This document shows positions 26,586 through 34,928 of a stretch of DNA of 64,000 nucleotides, piece by piece (within the stretch, counting starts at the first letter, position 1; each line of letters opens with the position of its first letter). The notes below the pieces were generated by a model, which saw nothing but the letters and a program-made list of their open reading frames with translations, was not told the DNA's origin and did no database searches. The stretch spans positions 62,001 through 126,000 of the forward strand of contig NZ_JASJOC010000002.1 of NCBI RefSeq assembly GCF_030068615.1. Reading direction: 5' to 3'. A program made the position numbers and the translations under genes. Source of the DNA: Halostagnicola sp. A-GB9-2 (GTDB taxonomy: Archaea > Halobacteriota > Halobacteria > Halobacteriales > Natrialbaceae).

Positions 26586-27026
26586 TCAGTTCGGAACGAC
26601 CATCACCGGCCGATCGCTGTTCAGGATGATCTTCTGGCTGACGCTGCCGAAGATCGCTTTTCCGGCGGGCGTTCGCCGGCGAGCGCCGAGGACGAGCGTG
26701 TCGGAATCGAACTGGTCGGCGACGTTGAGGATCCCGGAAGTCGTGTTGCCGGCGATGGTATGAAAGGCAGTCTCGACCCCCGCCTCGGCCAACAGATCGC
26801 GGATCAGGGGTGCGGTCTCGGGGAGTTCCTCGAGCGAGTCGCGATCTTCTTTGAGTTCACCGATCTCGGGCTCCTCTCCGTCGCCGTCGAAGATTTCGAT
26901 ATCGGTCTCGACGTGGAGCACATCGACCCGAATAGCCGAGTCAGCATCCGGTAACTCGAGCACTGCTTCGGCCTGTGAACGGACGCGATCATCGCGGTCG
27001 TCGATCGGAACTAGCACGCGATACAT
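26586..27026 (-). CDS. Universal stress protein (UspA family)
   Basis: A 146-residue cytoplasmic USP-fold protein. The start MYRVLVPIDDRDDRVRSQAE and the nucleotide-binding end LVLGARRRTPAGKAIFGSVSQKII (a G-x2-G-x9-G-S/T-like signature) are clear, so ATP binding is possible. An acidic loop spans about residues 45-65. A TATA-like TTTAATATG at about 27050-27058 (minus strand) lies some 25-30 bp before the start, which is consistent with a short leader. Confidence 0.93.
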   Translation of the reverse strand: MYRVLVPIDDRDDRVRSQAEAVLELPDADSAIRVDVLHVETDIEIFDGDGEEPEIGELKEDRDSLEELPETAPLIRDLLAEAGVETAFHTIAGNTTSGILNVADQFDSDTLVLGARRRTPAGKAIFGSVSQKIILNSDRPVMVVPN

Positions 27027-27105
27027 GTCTAGTACAAGACAGTGATCACATATTAAATCGATCCCTCAAAGACGCTCGAGGCGATCGGTGATCGGGCCTT
27101 CGTTC

Positions 27106-27210
27106 GTATTCCACTACCACCACTACCACTATCACCCTCACCGCTACCACCTCATCCTCACCACTACCACCCTCACTACCCTCACCGCTACCACCCCATC
27201 CTCACCACTA
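27106..27210. repeat. Pyrimidine/A-only low-complexity tract with a 33-bp direct repeat
   Basis: About 105 bp in which almost every base is C, A or T, built from CCACTACCAC-like words. A 33-bp segment at 27134-27166 recurs at 27178-27210 with one mismatch, 44 bp apart. It lies between the USP gene and the metal chaperone gene. Such strand asymmetry is exceptional in this window. Confidence 0.8.
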
Positions 27211-27262
27211 TGCAGACAGCCGGGAGGGCAAGGCTCACCTTGTCGGAGCCGAATACGCACAT

Positions 27263-27472
27263 ATGGAACAGACGACGCTCGAGGTCACCGGCATGAGCTG
27301 TACTGGCTGCGAACAGAACGTTGTCGAGGCCCTCGAGGGGCTCGATGGCGTCTCGGAGGCGACCGCGGACCACGAGTCGGACGAGGTTCGCGTCGAACAC
27401 AATCCGGCTCTCGCGGACGCCGCATCGATCGGCGGTGCGGTCGAGCAGGCAGGATACACGGTTTCAGCGTAA
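27263..27472 (+). CDS. Heavy-metal-associated (CopZ-like) chaperone
   Basis: A 69-residue HMA-domain protein with ferredoxin-like fold. The metal site is GMSCTGC (C13, C16), as in copper chaperones, followed by VEALEGLDGVSEATADHESDEVRV and the closing AGYTV. It probably carries Cu(I) to a P-type ATPase, which is not in this window. A glutaredoxin-like gene lies next to it on the other strand. Confidence 0.92.
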   Translation: MEQTTLEVTGMSCTGCEQNVVEALEGLDGVSEATADHESDEVRVEHNPALADAASIGGAVEQAGYTVSA

Positions 27473-27610
27473 GGGTTTCCCGACGGGCCCACAAATTCGA
27501 TTCCGGGAGCAGTAACAACTCTTTTCTCCTGGATATAGCCCGAAAAGTTGTGTGAGTACCGTCGAGTTGACCGGCAGACTTCCGACCGAGCGGTCTCGAG
27601 CTCTTGATTC

Positions 27611-27856
27611 CTAGTTGTACGTCTCTTCGAGATACGCGACGATGTCGTCGCTTTCGTGCATGCCGTCGACGTCGTGGGCCTCGTCGACGATGACGGGAAC
27701 GCCCGTCTGTCCGCTGAGTTCCTCGACTTCGGTGCGCTCGCCGTGGGATCGTGGCACTTCGACGGAATCGTACTCGAGTTCGAGCTCCTCGAGTTTCGTT
27801 CGGACTTTCGCACAGAACGGACAGCCTGGCAGTTCGTAAAACGTGATGTCAGCCAT
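27611..27856 (-). CDS. Glutaredoxin-like protein
   Basis: An 81-residue thioredoxin-fold protein with active-site CPFC (C12, C15) and the cis-Pro block GVPVIVD, as in glutaredoxins and the N-terminal part of glutathione S-transferases. Haloarchaea use gamma-glutamylcysteine rather than glutathione, so the physiological thiol partner is probably that. ATG at 27856 opens MADITFYELPGCPFC; the upstream extension is not conserved-looking. Confidence 0.92.
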   Translation of the reverse strand: MADITFYELPGCPFCAKVRTKLEELELEYDSVEVPRSHGERTEVEELSGQTGVPVIVDEAHDVDGMHESDDIVAYLEETYN

Positions 27857-27943
27857 GGATGAGTGTTGTCCGCCCTCCCGTATGAGTACGTTGGTTGCCA
27901 TGTACGGCGGCGAAAACGGGTCGGTACCGGAACGAGCGACCGA

Positions 27944-29425
27944 TCAGAACGTGATCGCGCCGGCTTCGACGGCGAAGTAGGCGATGAAGTAGACGATGAA
28001 CGACAGCGCGAGCAGCCACTGTCCGAGCGAGACGTCTCGGCGCTCGCCCATCGCAGATTTGACGAGCGGATAGCTGATAATCCCCGCCGCGAGACCGTTC
28101 GCGATCGAGGTCGTCAGCGGCATGATCGTGATCGTCAGGCCGCCCGAAATCGCCCATGCGGGGTGTTCCCAGTCGATGTCGGCGACTCCCTGGAGCATGA
28201 TGATTCCGACGACGACCAGCGCGAGGTAGGTCGCATACTGGGGAATCGCGGACATCAGCGGCACGAAGAGCAGAGAGAGCGCGAAGAAGCCACCGACGAC
28301 GAGCGCGGTGAATCCGGTTCGCCCGCCCTCCTCGAGGCCCGTCGAGGACTCGATGAACGTCGTCACCGTCGAGGTTCCGATCATCGAGCCGACGGTCGTG
28401 CCGACCGCGTCGGCCATGAGCGGTTTCTCGGCCTCAGGCAGATCGCCGTCTTCGTCGAGGAAGCCGCCGATCTGGGAGACACCGATGAGCGTCCCCGCGG
28501 TGTCGAAGAAGTCCACAAAGAAGAACGTAAAGACGACCAGCAGGAAGACGAGCGGTTCGTCGGTGATCATCCCCAGCCCGTCGACGAATCCCCAGAACAG
28601 GGGCGTGAAGTCGTACTGAACCGACACGAGCATCGAGAGGATCCCGTCGTTGGTGACTTGCTCGTAGGATCCCTCGGGCGTGAGAACGTCGGGTTCGAAG
28701 ACGCCGGCGAGGGTCAACGCCCAGCCGGCGACCGCGGTCGTGATAATGCCGATAACGATCGACCCCTTGACGCCTCGAGCGTACAGTAAAAGCATGAGAA
28801 CCAGTCCGACCAGAGAGAGTCCCGCAACGGGGCTCTGGAGGACGTTCCCGAGCGTGATGAGGGTACCGTCGTAGGGGACGACCAGTTGAATCTCCTGCAG
28901 TCCGAGAAACAGCAAGTAGACGCCAATACCGGCCCCCACGGCGAATTTGACTGGTTCGGGGAACAACTCGAGAACGTATTTCCGTGCGCCGACAGCCGTC
29001 AGCGCGATGAAGATGATTCCTTCCACGAACACCGCTGCGAGGGCAAGTTCCCACGGGACGCCGAGGATGACGACGACCGTGTAGGTGAAAAAGGCGTTCA
29101 GCCCCATCCCGGGTGCAAGTCCGAACGGGCGGTTCGCGTACAGTGCCATTACCAGAATAGCCACGATCGAGGCCAGTATCGTGACCACGGCGAGCATCTG
29201 GAAAATCTCGCCCGACGTGTATTCGACGCCGTTGATCATCGTGGTCTCCTGGAACTCCCCGGCGTCGTGATCGTAGAGGATCGCGTCGCTGAGAATCGCC
29301 GGGTTCACGACGATGATGTACGCCATGGCCAGAAACGTCGTGAGTCCCGCCAGTGTCTCCGTTCTGAAATCGGTCCCGTGCTCGTCGAAGTCAAAAAACT
29401 CCGCGATCGTCTCACGTGCCCCCAT
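27944..29425 (-). CDS. NCS2-family purine permease (AzgA type)
   Basis: A 493-residue transporter with about 12-14 membrane helices. The opening FFDFDEHGTDFRTETLAGLTTFLAMAYIIVVNP is diagnostic of the AzgA-like adenine/guanine/hypoxanthine:H+ symporters, and GMGLNAFFTY and STGLEEGGRTG are the substrate-site blocks. It imports purine bases. A TATA-like TTAAATT around 29452-29460 lies upstream. The divergent space to trkA is 256 bp. Confidence 0.94.
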   Translation of the reverse strand: MGARETIAEFFDFDEHGTDFRTETLAGLTTFLAMAYIIVVNPAILSDAILYDHDAGEFQETTMINGVEYTSGEIFQMLAVVTILASIVAILVMALYANRPFGLAPGMGLNAFFTYTVVVILGVPWELALAAVFVEGIIFIALTAVGARKYVLELFPEPVKFAVGAGIGVYLLFLGLQEIQLVVPYDGTLITLGNVLQSPVAGLSLVGLVLMLLLYARGVKGSIVIGIITTAVAGWALTLAGVFEPDVLTPEGSYEQVTNDGILSMLVSVQYDFTPLFWGFVDGLGMITDEPLVFLLVVFTFFFVDFFDTAGTLIGVSQIGGFLDEDGDLPEAEKPLMADAVGTTVGSMIGTSTVTTFIESSTGLEEGGRTGFTALVVGGFFALSLLFVPLMSAIPQYATYLALVVVGIIMLQGVADIDWEHPAWAISGGLTITIMPLTTSIANGLAAGIISYPLVKSAMGERRDVSLGQWLLALSFIVYFIAYFAVEAGAITF

Positions 29426-29681
29426 GTTGGATGAACGAGCATAGCGACACCGGCAATTTAACCCTTCCTGTCTCGCCTAACGAAATTTTATGCAAGTTCG
29501 CGTGTATCTGTCCGGAAAACGAATCGAGAATGGGACTCGAACGGTGGCGGTCTGGCTCTCGATGTTGGACCGCACGGTCCGTTGCTTTCGGAATTCCTTA
29601 CGCTCGAGTCTCGAGCGGGGACGACCGTCTCGCTCGTCGACGGGACCAACGTATTTGACCGTCCGCCACGTACCCAGATCT

Positions 29682-30344
29682 ATGAGGTTTGTTATCGTGG
29701 GATACGGTCGTGTCGGATCACGGACGACGAGGGTTCTCGCGGAAGAGGGACACGACGTCATCGTCGTCGACAACGATTCGGACCGGGTCGACCGAGCGGC
29801 AGAGAACGGGTTCGAAACCCTCCGCGGCGACGGCGCGGACGAGGCCGCGTTGCTGGAGGCGGGAATCGATACCGCCGACGCGATCGGGGCGTTCACGCCG
29901 GACCTGAACGTCAACTTCGCGGCGTGTATGGTTGGTTCCCACCACGGCTGTCGGACCGTTCTCCGAATCGACGAAGACTATCGCCAGGACATCTACGAGA
30001 AGTACGCCGAGGACGTCGACGAAATCATCTACCCCGAACGACTCGGCGCGGCGGGCGCGAAGACCGCCCTCCTCGGCGGTGATTTCAACGTCGTCGCGGA
30101 CCTGACCGCGAACCTCCAGCTCACGGTCGTCGAAATTACGGACGACTCCCCGGCCGTTGGCAAACGGATCAGCGAACTCGAGTTACCGGGCAACGCTCGA
30201 ATCTACGCCCACGGACACGACCTCGAGCCGCTGACCATCCCGCTCCCCGGAACCAAGCTGTCGGTGGGAGACGAGGTTGCTATCATTACGGAAACCAACG
30301 TCGCAGACGACGTACACACGACGTTGTCGCCTGCTTCGAGTTGA
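29682..30344 (+). CDS. trkA: TrkA family potassium uptake regulator
   Basis: A 220-residue RCK protein. The N-terminal Rossmann domain has intact GYGRVG, DNDSDRV and RGDGADEAALLEAG; the C-terminal TrkA-C domain (about 140-210) ends in GTKLSVGDEVAIITE. It gates Trk/Ktr-type K+ channels on binding NAD(H) or nucleotides. The ATG at 29682 is the start of the homology; an open frame continues 64 codons upstream without resemblance to the family. No membrane subunit gene is adjacent. Confidence 0.93.
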   Translation: MRFVIVGYGRVGSRTTRVLAEEGHDVIVVDNDSDRVDRAAENGFETLRGDGADEAALLEAGIDTADAIGAFTPDLNVNFAACMVGSHHGCRTVLRIDEDYRQDIYEKYAEDVDEIIYPERLGAAGAKTALLGGDFNVVADLTANLQLTVVEITDDSPAVGKRISELELPGNARIYAHGHDLEPLTIPLPGTKLSVGDEVAIITETNVADDVHTTLSPASS

Positions 30345-30635
30345 GTTGCCGACTCGTCGATGGGATTCGTTCGACTTATTCTCGATAGTTCTCGCTCGAG
30401 CGTTTCGATCCGAGGTCGACTGCCGGTAGAATGCGAGTGGAGGATGGTGTGAAAAGTGGGGAGCGAATGGGGGGAGGCGCGCTGACGGGAGGATGGGGGG
30501 AGTTGGTACCCGTCACGCGGTGCGCGCCTGTTTGATTCGTCGGCACGATATATGATAAAACTGTGTCAGACGATTGCGTGACGATCGTCAGACGGTGAGG
30601 AAATGTGCTTCAATCGCCCAGTCTTTAGATAGTGG
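30345..30635. other. Intergenic region with G-run cluster
   Basis: No gene is seen in these 291 bp. Between 30458 and 30500 the plus strand has four G-runs (4, 6, 3 and 6 G) with loops of 7, 12 and 5 nt, which could form a G-quadruplex. A T/A-rich stretch with GATATATGATAAAA follows at about 30547-30561, and a repeated GTCAGACG occurs at about 30567 and 30590. Confidence 0.55.
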
Positions 30636-31772
30636 TCACTCCTCCCGGTCGGGTCGAAAGACGAGCACGTTCTGGTGGACCATCGACGGAACGAACGAGA
30701 ACGGATAGCCGTAGACGTGGAGGTCTTTGGACGGGTCGTACCAGATCAGATTGGCGACCAGCCGAACGGGTGCGGCCGACTCGATCGCTCGAGCGAGATC
30801 GGCCGAAAGGAACTCGTAGGACTGGTCGCGGTACATGTCTCCGATGAAGACGACGAGGTGGCCGTCCGGATCGACGGCTCTGGAAAACCGGGCGAACTTC
30901 TCGGCCATATCCTCGAGCCATGCCGTTTTCGTCCGGCCGACCGGCTCCCCGTCGCCGTCGTCGGGTGCCTCTTCGACGGAAGTCTCGCTATCGTCGACAC
31001 TCCCTTCGTCGGTAGTCTCGCTATCGTCGATTCCGCCTTCGGCGATGGGACCGCTTTCGCCCTCCCCTGTCGATCCCCCGTCGAACGAACCCAGTTTGCT
31101 CTCTCGAGTCGCCCGTTCGTTCCGGGTTTGCTCGAGTTCGTCCATGTGCCAGTAAGGGACGTCGGTGAGCAGGAGGTCGACGGAGTCGTCCGGTATCTCC
31201 TCGATTAGTGACGAACAATCCCCGTGACGGACGTCCTGTTCGGCGAGTGGCGAATCGCCTCGCTCCCGGCGCTCAGCGTTCTCCTGCGCTAAGACTTCTT
31301 CGTAGATGTCGATCCACCGCTTGTTTCGCTCGAAGCCGATGGCCTCGCGAAGCCCCGTTCCCTCGTGCTCGCAGAAACTCGCGCCGAGCAAGGTACCGCC
31401 GACGCCGGCGAACGGATCGAGCACCGTATCGCCCGCCTTGCTAAAGCGCCCGATTAACTCCGCGCAGAGTCGCGGCGGTTTCTGTCCGCCGTGTTCGCTT
31501 CGCAGGTCGTGCTGGACATCGGGCGGGTATCCCTCGGCAAGCACCGATTTCGTTGCGTACTTCCACTCTCGGCCGGTCAGGTCGTTCACCCGATTCCGTT
31601 CGTCGTAGATCCCTCTTCCCTCGAGGTACTGCTGGTGGTCGGAGAGGTCGTCGGTGTCGACCACCTCGCCGTCCTCGACGGGCAAGGACTCGTCTCGAGC
31701 GCGGTCGGCGTCGAACGTCCCGTCGTCGTCGGTAAAGAGGCGGCTCTGACGGTGGCGCTCATCCTCGGTCAT
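30636..31772 (-). CDS. Site-specific DNA methyltransferase-like protein (orphan)
   Basis: A 378-residue SAM-dependent methyltransferase. The SAM motif VLDPFAGVGGTLLGA (about residues 116-130) comes before the catalytic-type motif TDVPYWHMDEL (about 205-215), and a final block DPSKDLHVYGYPFSFVP closes the fold. Motif IV is D-V-P-Y rather than the normal D-P-P-Y of amino-methyltransferases. Residues about 228-272 are an acidic low-complexity insertion. No restriction gene or specificity subunit is near, so it is an orphan DNA methylase or an RNA methylase of similar fold. Confidence 0.75.
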   Translation of the reverse strand: MTEDERHRQSRLFTDDDGTFDADRARDESLPVEDGEVVDTDDLSDHQQYLEGRGIYDERNRVNDLTGREWKYATKSVLAEGYPPDVQHDLRSEHGGQKPPRLCAELIGRFSKAGDTVLDPFAGVGGTLLGASFCEHEGTGLREAIGFERNKRWIDIYEEVLAQENAERRERGDSPLAEQDVRHGDCSSLIEEIPDDSVDLLLTDVPYWHMDELEQTRNERATRESKLGSFDGGSTGEGESGPIAEGGIDDSETTDEGSVDDSETSVEEAPDDGDGEPVGRTKTAWLEDMAEKFARFSRAVDPDGHLVVFIGDMYRDQSYEFLSADLARAIESAAPVRLVANLIWYDPSKDLHVYGYPFSFVPSMVHQNVLVFRPDREE

Positions 31773-31802
31773 ATGCGGAGTGGTCGTCGATCCGGCTTAA
31801 AG

Positions 31803-32582
31803 CTACTCGAGAACGTCGACGAGCGGATCGTCGGCGATCATCTGTGCCAGGACGACCCGATCGACGTGATCGGACCGCTCGAGCAGTTCCGTCGCGATTT
31901 CGACTCCCGCGTCGCGAAGCGCTTCGTCGTCGACTTTGTTGAGCAACGGAACGACCGTCGCGTCCTCGGAAACGTCTTTCACGCCGCCCTGCTCGCTCGC
32001 GAGCACGGCCGCCACGTCGGCCGGTCGGATCTCCTCACCCAGTTCGAGTCCGGTGATGTCGGCGACGAGTTCTGGTCGGTGGACGAGCTCCGTCGACAGC
32101 GGTTCGCCGACGACGTGGGTGCTCGCGATCGGAATCACGGTATCAGTGCACTGGGGGAGCTGGGGCTCGTGATCGTCCGGTGCCTTGAAATCCCGCATTC
32201 GCGCCCCGTCGGCTTTGACGAGAACGAGATCGGCTTCCCCCGACGCGTCGATCTCGTCGATGATCTCGTTGTCGTAGCCGCCGTACCGTTCCTCGTCTGC
32301 GCGTTCGGGAACGAGACCAAGCGGCCAGTCTCCGTTCGCGTCGCTCGTTCCCGTTCCGCCGTCCGCTCGCTCCTCGAGAGCCGAAACTGGCTCCTCGGTC
32401 ACGTCGACCCGCTCGACGTGCGAGTCGAAGAACGGAATCCGAACGCTGGCCGTGACGACGGTTCTGGGTGCGACGTCCTCGGTCGCATGCGAGGCGAGCG
32501 TGTAGAGTGTCGTTTTCTTCCCGCCCGCACCCACCGTACAGACGGTTCCCGACTCGGCTCGAAGGGCCTCGAGAATGTTCAT
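31803..32582 (-). CDS. yqeC: YqeC-like P-loop protein
   Basis: A 259-residue P-loop NTPase-fold protein. It begins with CTVGAGGKKTTLY (Walker A-like) and has VKADGARMRDFKAP, STHVVGEPL and VPLLNKVDD, the blocks of YqeC, which is found with selenium-dependent molybdenum hydroxylases in bacteria. In haloarchaea it may instead serve molybdenum enzyme maturation; no hydroxylase is in the window. It lies 30 bp downstream-to-upstream of the methyltransferase gene on the same strand and is probably in one transcript with it. Confidence 0.8.
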   Translation of the reverse strand: MNILEALRAESGTVCTVGAGGKKTTLYTLASHATEDVAPRTVVTASVRIPFFDSHVERVDVTEEPVSALEERADGGTGTSDANGDWPLGLVPERADEERYGGYDNEIIDEIDASGEADLVLVKADGARMRDFKAPDDHEPQLPQCTDTVIPIASTHVVGEPLSTELVHRPELVADITGLELGEEIRPADVAAVLASEQGGVKDVSEDATVVPLLNKVDDEALRDAGVEIATELLERSDHVDRVVLAQMIADDPLVDVLE

Positions 32583-32722
32583 ACGAATACGTTAGGCGGG
32601 CTAGCCAAATCAGTTTGGCGAGACGCCTTCGGAGTCGTCGACTGCCTCGAGGCTCACCGCTGACGAGGGCGATCACGGGCGAGTCCACTACACTGATTTG
32701 CCCACCACTCCATGTCAGCAGT

Positions 32723-33892
32723 ATGTCCCTACTACCTTCTGATTTTCTGGACCATCAGGAGATCCACCCTTCCCTGCGGGAGAAACTCGAGCGCTACGGC
32801 GATCAGGGTGGACTCCTCGGTATTCTGGTCTACGTATTCACGTATCTGGAATCCGAAGATGAACAACTCGCGGGCACTGCCGCCGAAATTCCTCCGCTCT
32901 TGTTCGTCTCGAGCAGTCTCCACGACGACGCAATCGACGAGACGGCTCTCGACTCCGCAGTAGAACGCGCTGGCGAGTCCTCGACGAGACTGACCACCAG
33001 ACAGTTCCTGAACCAGCACGTGACGATCGGTGATCTGGTGTTTACGCACCTGATCGACCGTCTCGATGACCTCCCAGACGGATTCGAGACGGGGAAGGTC
33101 GCTTCCAGCATCCGCACCATCGGTACCGGGCAACTCGACGAAGACGGGTTCGGCTCTTCCGAGGCGTCGAAAGCCGACGCGGTTAGACGGCTCGACCAGC
33201 GAGGCTCGGTCTGGGGGGACCTGGTCGCAACCGTCGTCGGCGCGTCCGGCTCCTATTCCGACGACCAGCTCGAGCGGCTCACGACCGTCTCGCAGAACCT
33301 CCTGTTCGTCTACACGATTTTCGACGACGTCGAGGATCTCCCCGAAGACATCGAAAACGGCGTCGCCAACGCTCCGGTCATGCTTCTCGAGGAGGGTGCC
33401 GTCGACGACGCCGACTCGAGTGAGGCAGTCGTCGACGCCGTCCTCGAGTCGGACGTTCCTGATCAGCTTGACGCCCTCGTCGAGGCGCGTGAGGCAGAAG
33501 TCGAGGCCGCAGTTCGTCGGTTCCACGAGGACGGGGACTACTCGAACGAAGCGATTCTCGAGGCGACGTCGCGGGCGCTCGAATGGTACGCTGAATCCGT
33601 CTGCTCGAGGCCGCTCGAGGAGTCGGTCTCCGAAGCGTCACAACGAACGATCCGCGAGCAACTCACGGGCGACGACGCGACGAAACGCGAGTATATCGAC
33701 TCCATTATACAGGACGCTCCGCTTTACGGCGTTCCAGCCGACGAAATCGGCCGCGAAGCGGCGACGCTGTCCGGCCGGCGACTCGCGCCTGCGATCACCC
33801 ATCTGGTGCACGTCCAGACGCTCGCTGCCGCGACGATGCCGATGCATCTCGAGGATGCCTTCTCCAGACTTCGGGAGAAAAACGCGGCCTGA
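32723..33892 (+). CDS. Divergent polyprenyl-synthetase-like protein
   Basis: A 389-residue all-helical protein resembling trans-isoprenyl diphosphate synthases. Two aspartate-rich motifs are present with the right spacing: DDAID at residues 68-72 and DDVED at 201-205, the second followed by the usual PEDIENG--AP-MLLEEGA arrangement. The GGK-R-RP motif near the N terminus and the Arg pair after the first motif are missing, so normal diphosphate binding is doubtful. Start at 32723 follows ATG; upstream is antisense to other genes. Next to the TFS gene, convergent. May be an isoprenoid enzyme with an altered substrate or a non-catalytic relative. Confidence 0.65.
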   Translation: MSLLPSDFLDHQEIHPSLREKLERYGDQGGLLGILVYVFTYLESEDEQLAGTAAEIPPLLFVSSSLHDDAIDETALDSAVERAGESSTRLTTRQFLNQHVTIGDLVFTHLIDRLDDLPDGFETGKVASSIRTIGTGQLDEDGFGSSEASKADAVRRLDQRGSVWGDLVATVVGASGSYSDDQLERLTTVSQNLLFVYTIFDDVEDLPEDIENGVANAPVMLLEEGAVDDADSSEAVVDAVLESDVPDQLDALVEAREAEVEAAVRRFHEDGDYSNEAILEATSRALEWYAESVCSRPLEESVSEASQRTIREQLTGDDATKREYIDSIIQDAPLYGVPADEIGREAATLSGRRLAPAITHLVHVQTLAAATMPMHLEDAFSRLREKNAA

Positions 33893-33899
33893 GCCGCCG

Positions 33900-34229
33900 T
33901 CAGTTGTAGCCCCGCCACCGGTAGCCACATTCGGTACACTTGAAGAACCGCGTCGGGGGTTCATCAGCAGAGGCGGTCTGTTTGAGTTCGTACCACGCTT
34001 CCTGATTTCCACAGTCGTCGCAGATGATATCCGTCGCGATGGGTTTCCCTTCGAAGTTCGCTTCCTCGCTGGATTCGATCACCTCGTTGTCGGTCTGGGC
34101 CTCCGTGGTGACGAACGCCGATTCGCGCTCTCGATCCCGGTCGCTCGAGAGCCCGCAGTCGTCGTTCGTACAGACCATCTGCTCACCGTCGGCTTTCATC
34201 ATCGAACCGCACTCGTCGCAAAACTGCAT
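33900..34229 (-). CDS. tfs: Transcription factor S (TFS)
   Basis: A 109-residue RNA-polymerase-associated factor related to TFIIS and Rpb9, which stimulates transcript cleavage in backtracked complexes. The N-terminal zinc ribbon uses C4, C7, C20 and C25. The C-terminal ribbon uses C70, C73, C98 and C101, and the cleavage-inducing acidic pair D89-E90 is intact in ASADEPPTRFFKC. This intact DE pair marks an active cleavage factor rather than an inhibitory paralogue. Confidence 0.96.
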   Translation of the reverse strand: MQFCDECGSMMKADGEQMVCTNDDCGLSSDRDRERESAFVTTEAQTDNEVIESSEEANFEGKPIATDIICDDCGNQEAWYELKQTASADEPPTRFFKCTECGYRWRGYN

Positions 34230-34295
34230 ACCACCCGTTGGGAGTCGACGCGCAAAAACCCTAAGGATAGCTCCGTTCGGTTTCCGGGTTCGTCG

Positions 34296-34364
34296 TTGTG
34301 TCTGTCCGGTATTTTCCTTGTGCCTGTCCCTTGTGTCTGTCCAATTCTGTCGTTGTTCCTGTCC
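34296..34364. repeat. Four 12-bp TTGTGTCTGTCC-type repeats
   Basis: TTGTGTCTGTCC occurs at 34296-34307 and 34331-34342; TTGTGCCTGTCC at 34318-34329; TTGTTCCTGTCC at 34353-34364. Start-to-start spacings are 22, 13 and 22 bp. They lie in the 294-bp space between TFS (minus) and the AhpD-like gene (plus), which otherwise holds a perfect palindrome GGGGTACCCC at 34386-34395 and no gene. Confidence 0.75.
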
Positions 34365-34510
34365 GAATACCCTCTAGAAATACGAGGGGTACCCCCGAAG
34401 AAGAGCGTGTTAGCTTCATTTCCTTGTGACACGTACGAAGAGACGGGTCTCTTGACGTCGTCTCGGCACTCAGCCTACCGCCGAACGCGATCGCGGCGAG
34501 ATCCAGAACT

Positions 34511-34520
34511 GAGGAGGAGG
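34511..34520 (+). promoter_or_regulatory. Strong purine-rich ribosome binding site
   Basis: GAGGAGGAGG ends 3 bp before the ATG at 34524 and fixes the start of the AhpD-like gene. Such an extended Shine-Dalgarno sequence is rare in this window, where most genes have short leaders. Confidence 0.6.
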
Positions 34521-34523
34521 AAA

Positions 34524-34928
34524 ATGGTATCGAAAGAGACAGAAACAGAAATAACGGAGTATTTTGGGCAGGTTCCAGGCTGGATCGAAGCGCTTCCTGA
34601 GTCCGCGGCGGATCACAGTTGGGAAGTCGTCCGGGATCTCCAGCTCGGAGAAACCGAACTCACACAGCGCGAAAAGGCTCTCGTCGCACTCAGTGCGGCA
34701 TCCGCCATACAGTGTCCATACTGCATCCACTTCCACAGGGAAGAAGCGAAACTCGAGGAGGTAACCGACGACGAGATAGACGAAACGGTCGCCGTCGCCG
34801 GCGACGTTCGATACTTCTCGACAGTCTTACACGGAGCGGAGATGGACTACGACGAGTTCGTAACCGAAACCGGAGCGATCGTCGACCACATCAAAGAACA
34901 GCAGGCACCGGCTCCCGGCGACGACTGA
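34524..34928 (+). CDS. AhpD/carboxymuconolactone decarboxylase-like protein
   Basis: A 134-residue all-helical protein of the CMD/AhpD family. The redox-active motif is CPYCIHFH (C64, C67, H71) within the typical helix EKALVALSAASAIQCPYC. The CxxC with the following His is that of AhpD-like peroxidase partners rather than of the ring-opening decarboxylase. It may reduce peroxides with a thioredoxin-like partner. Transcribed from its own region with an unusually strong RBS. Confidence 0.88.
   Translation: MVSKETETEITEYFGQVPGWIEALPESAADHSWEVVRDLQLGETELTQREKALVALSAASAIQCPYCIHFHREEAKLEEVTDDEIDETVAVAGDVRYFSTVLHGAEMDYDEFVTETGAIVDHIKEQQAPAPGDD

Noticed and set aside
27106-27210. Possible coding region for a Thr/His-rich peptide
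   Set aside because: Low-complexity repeat; no start signal, acidity or codon pattern like neighbouring genes.
31803-32582. A GTPase/MobB-type assignment for the YqeC gene
   Set aside because: The KADGARMRDFKAP and STHVVGEPL blocks match YqeC better than MobB or HypB.
31491-32663. A 390-codon plus-strand frame over the methyltransferase/YqeC region
   Set aside because: Antisense of two genes with clear motifs; no family resemblance.
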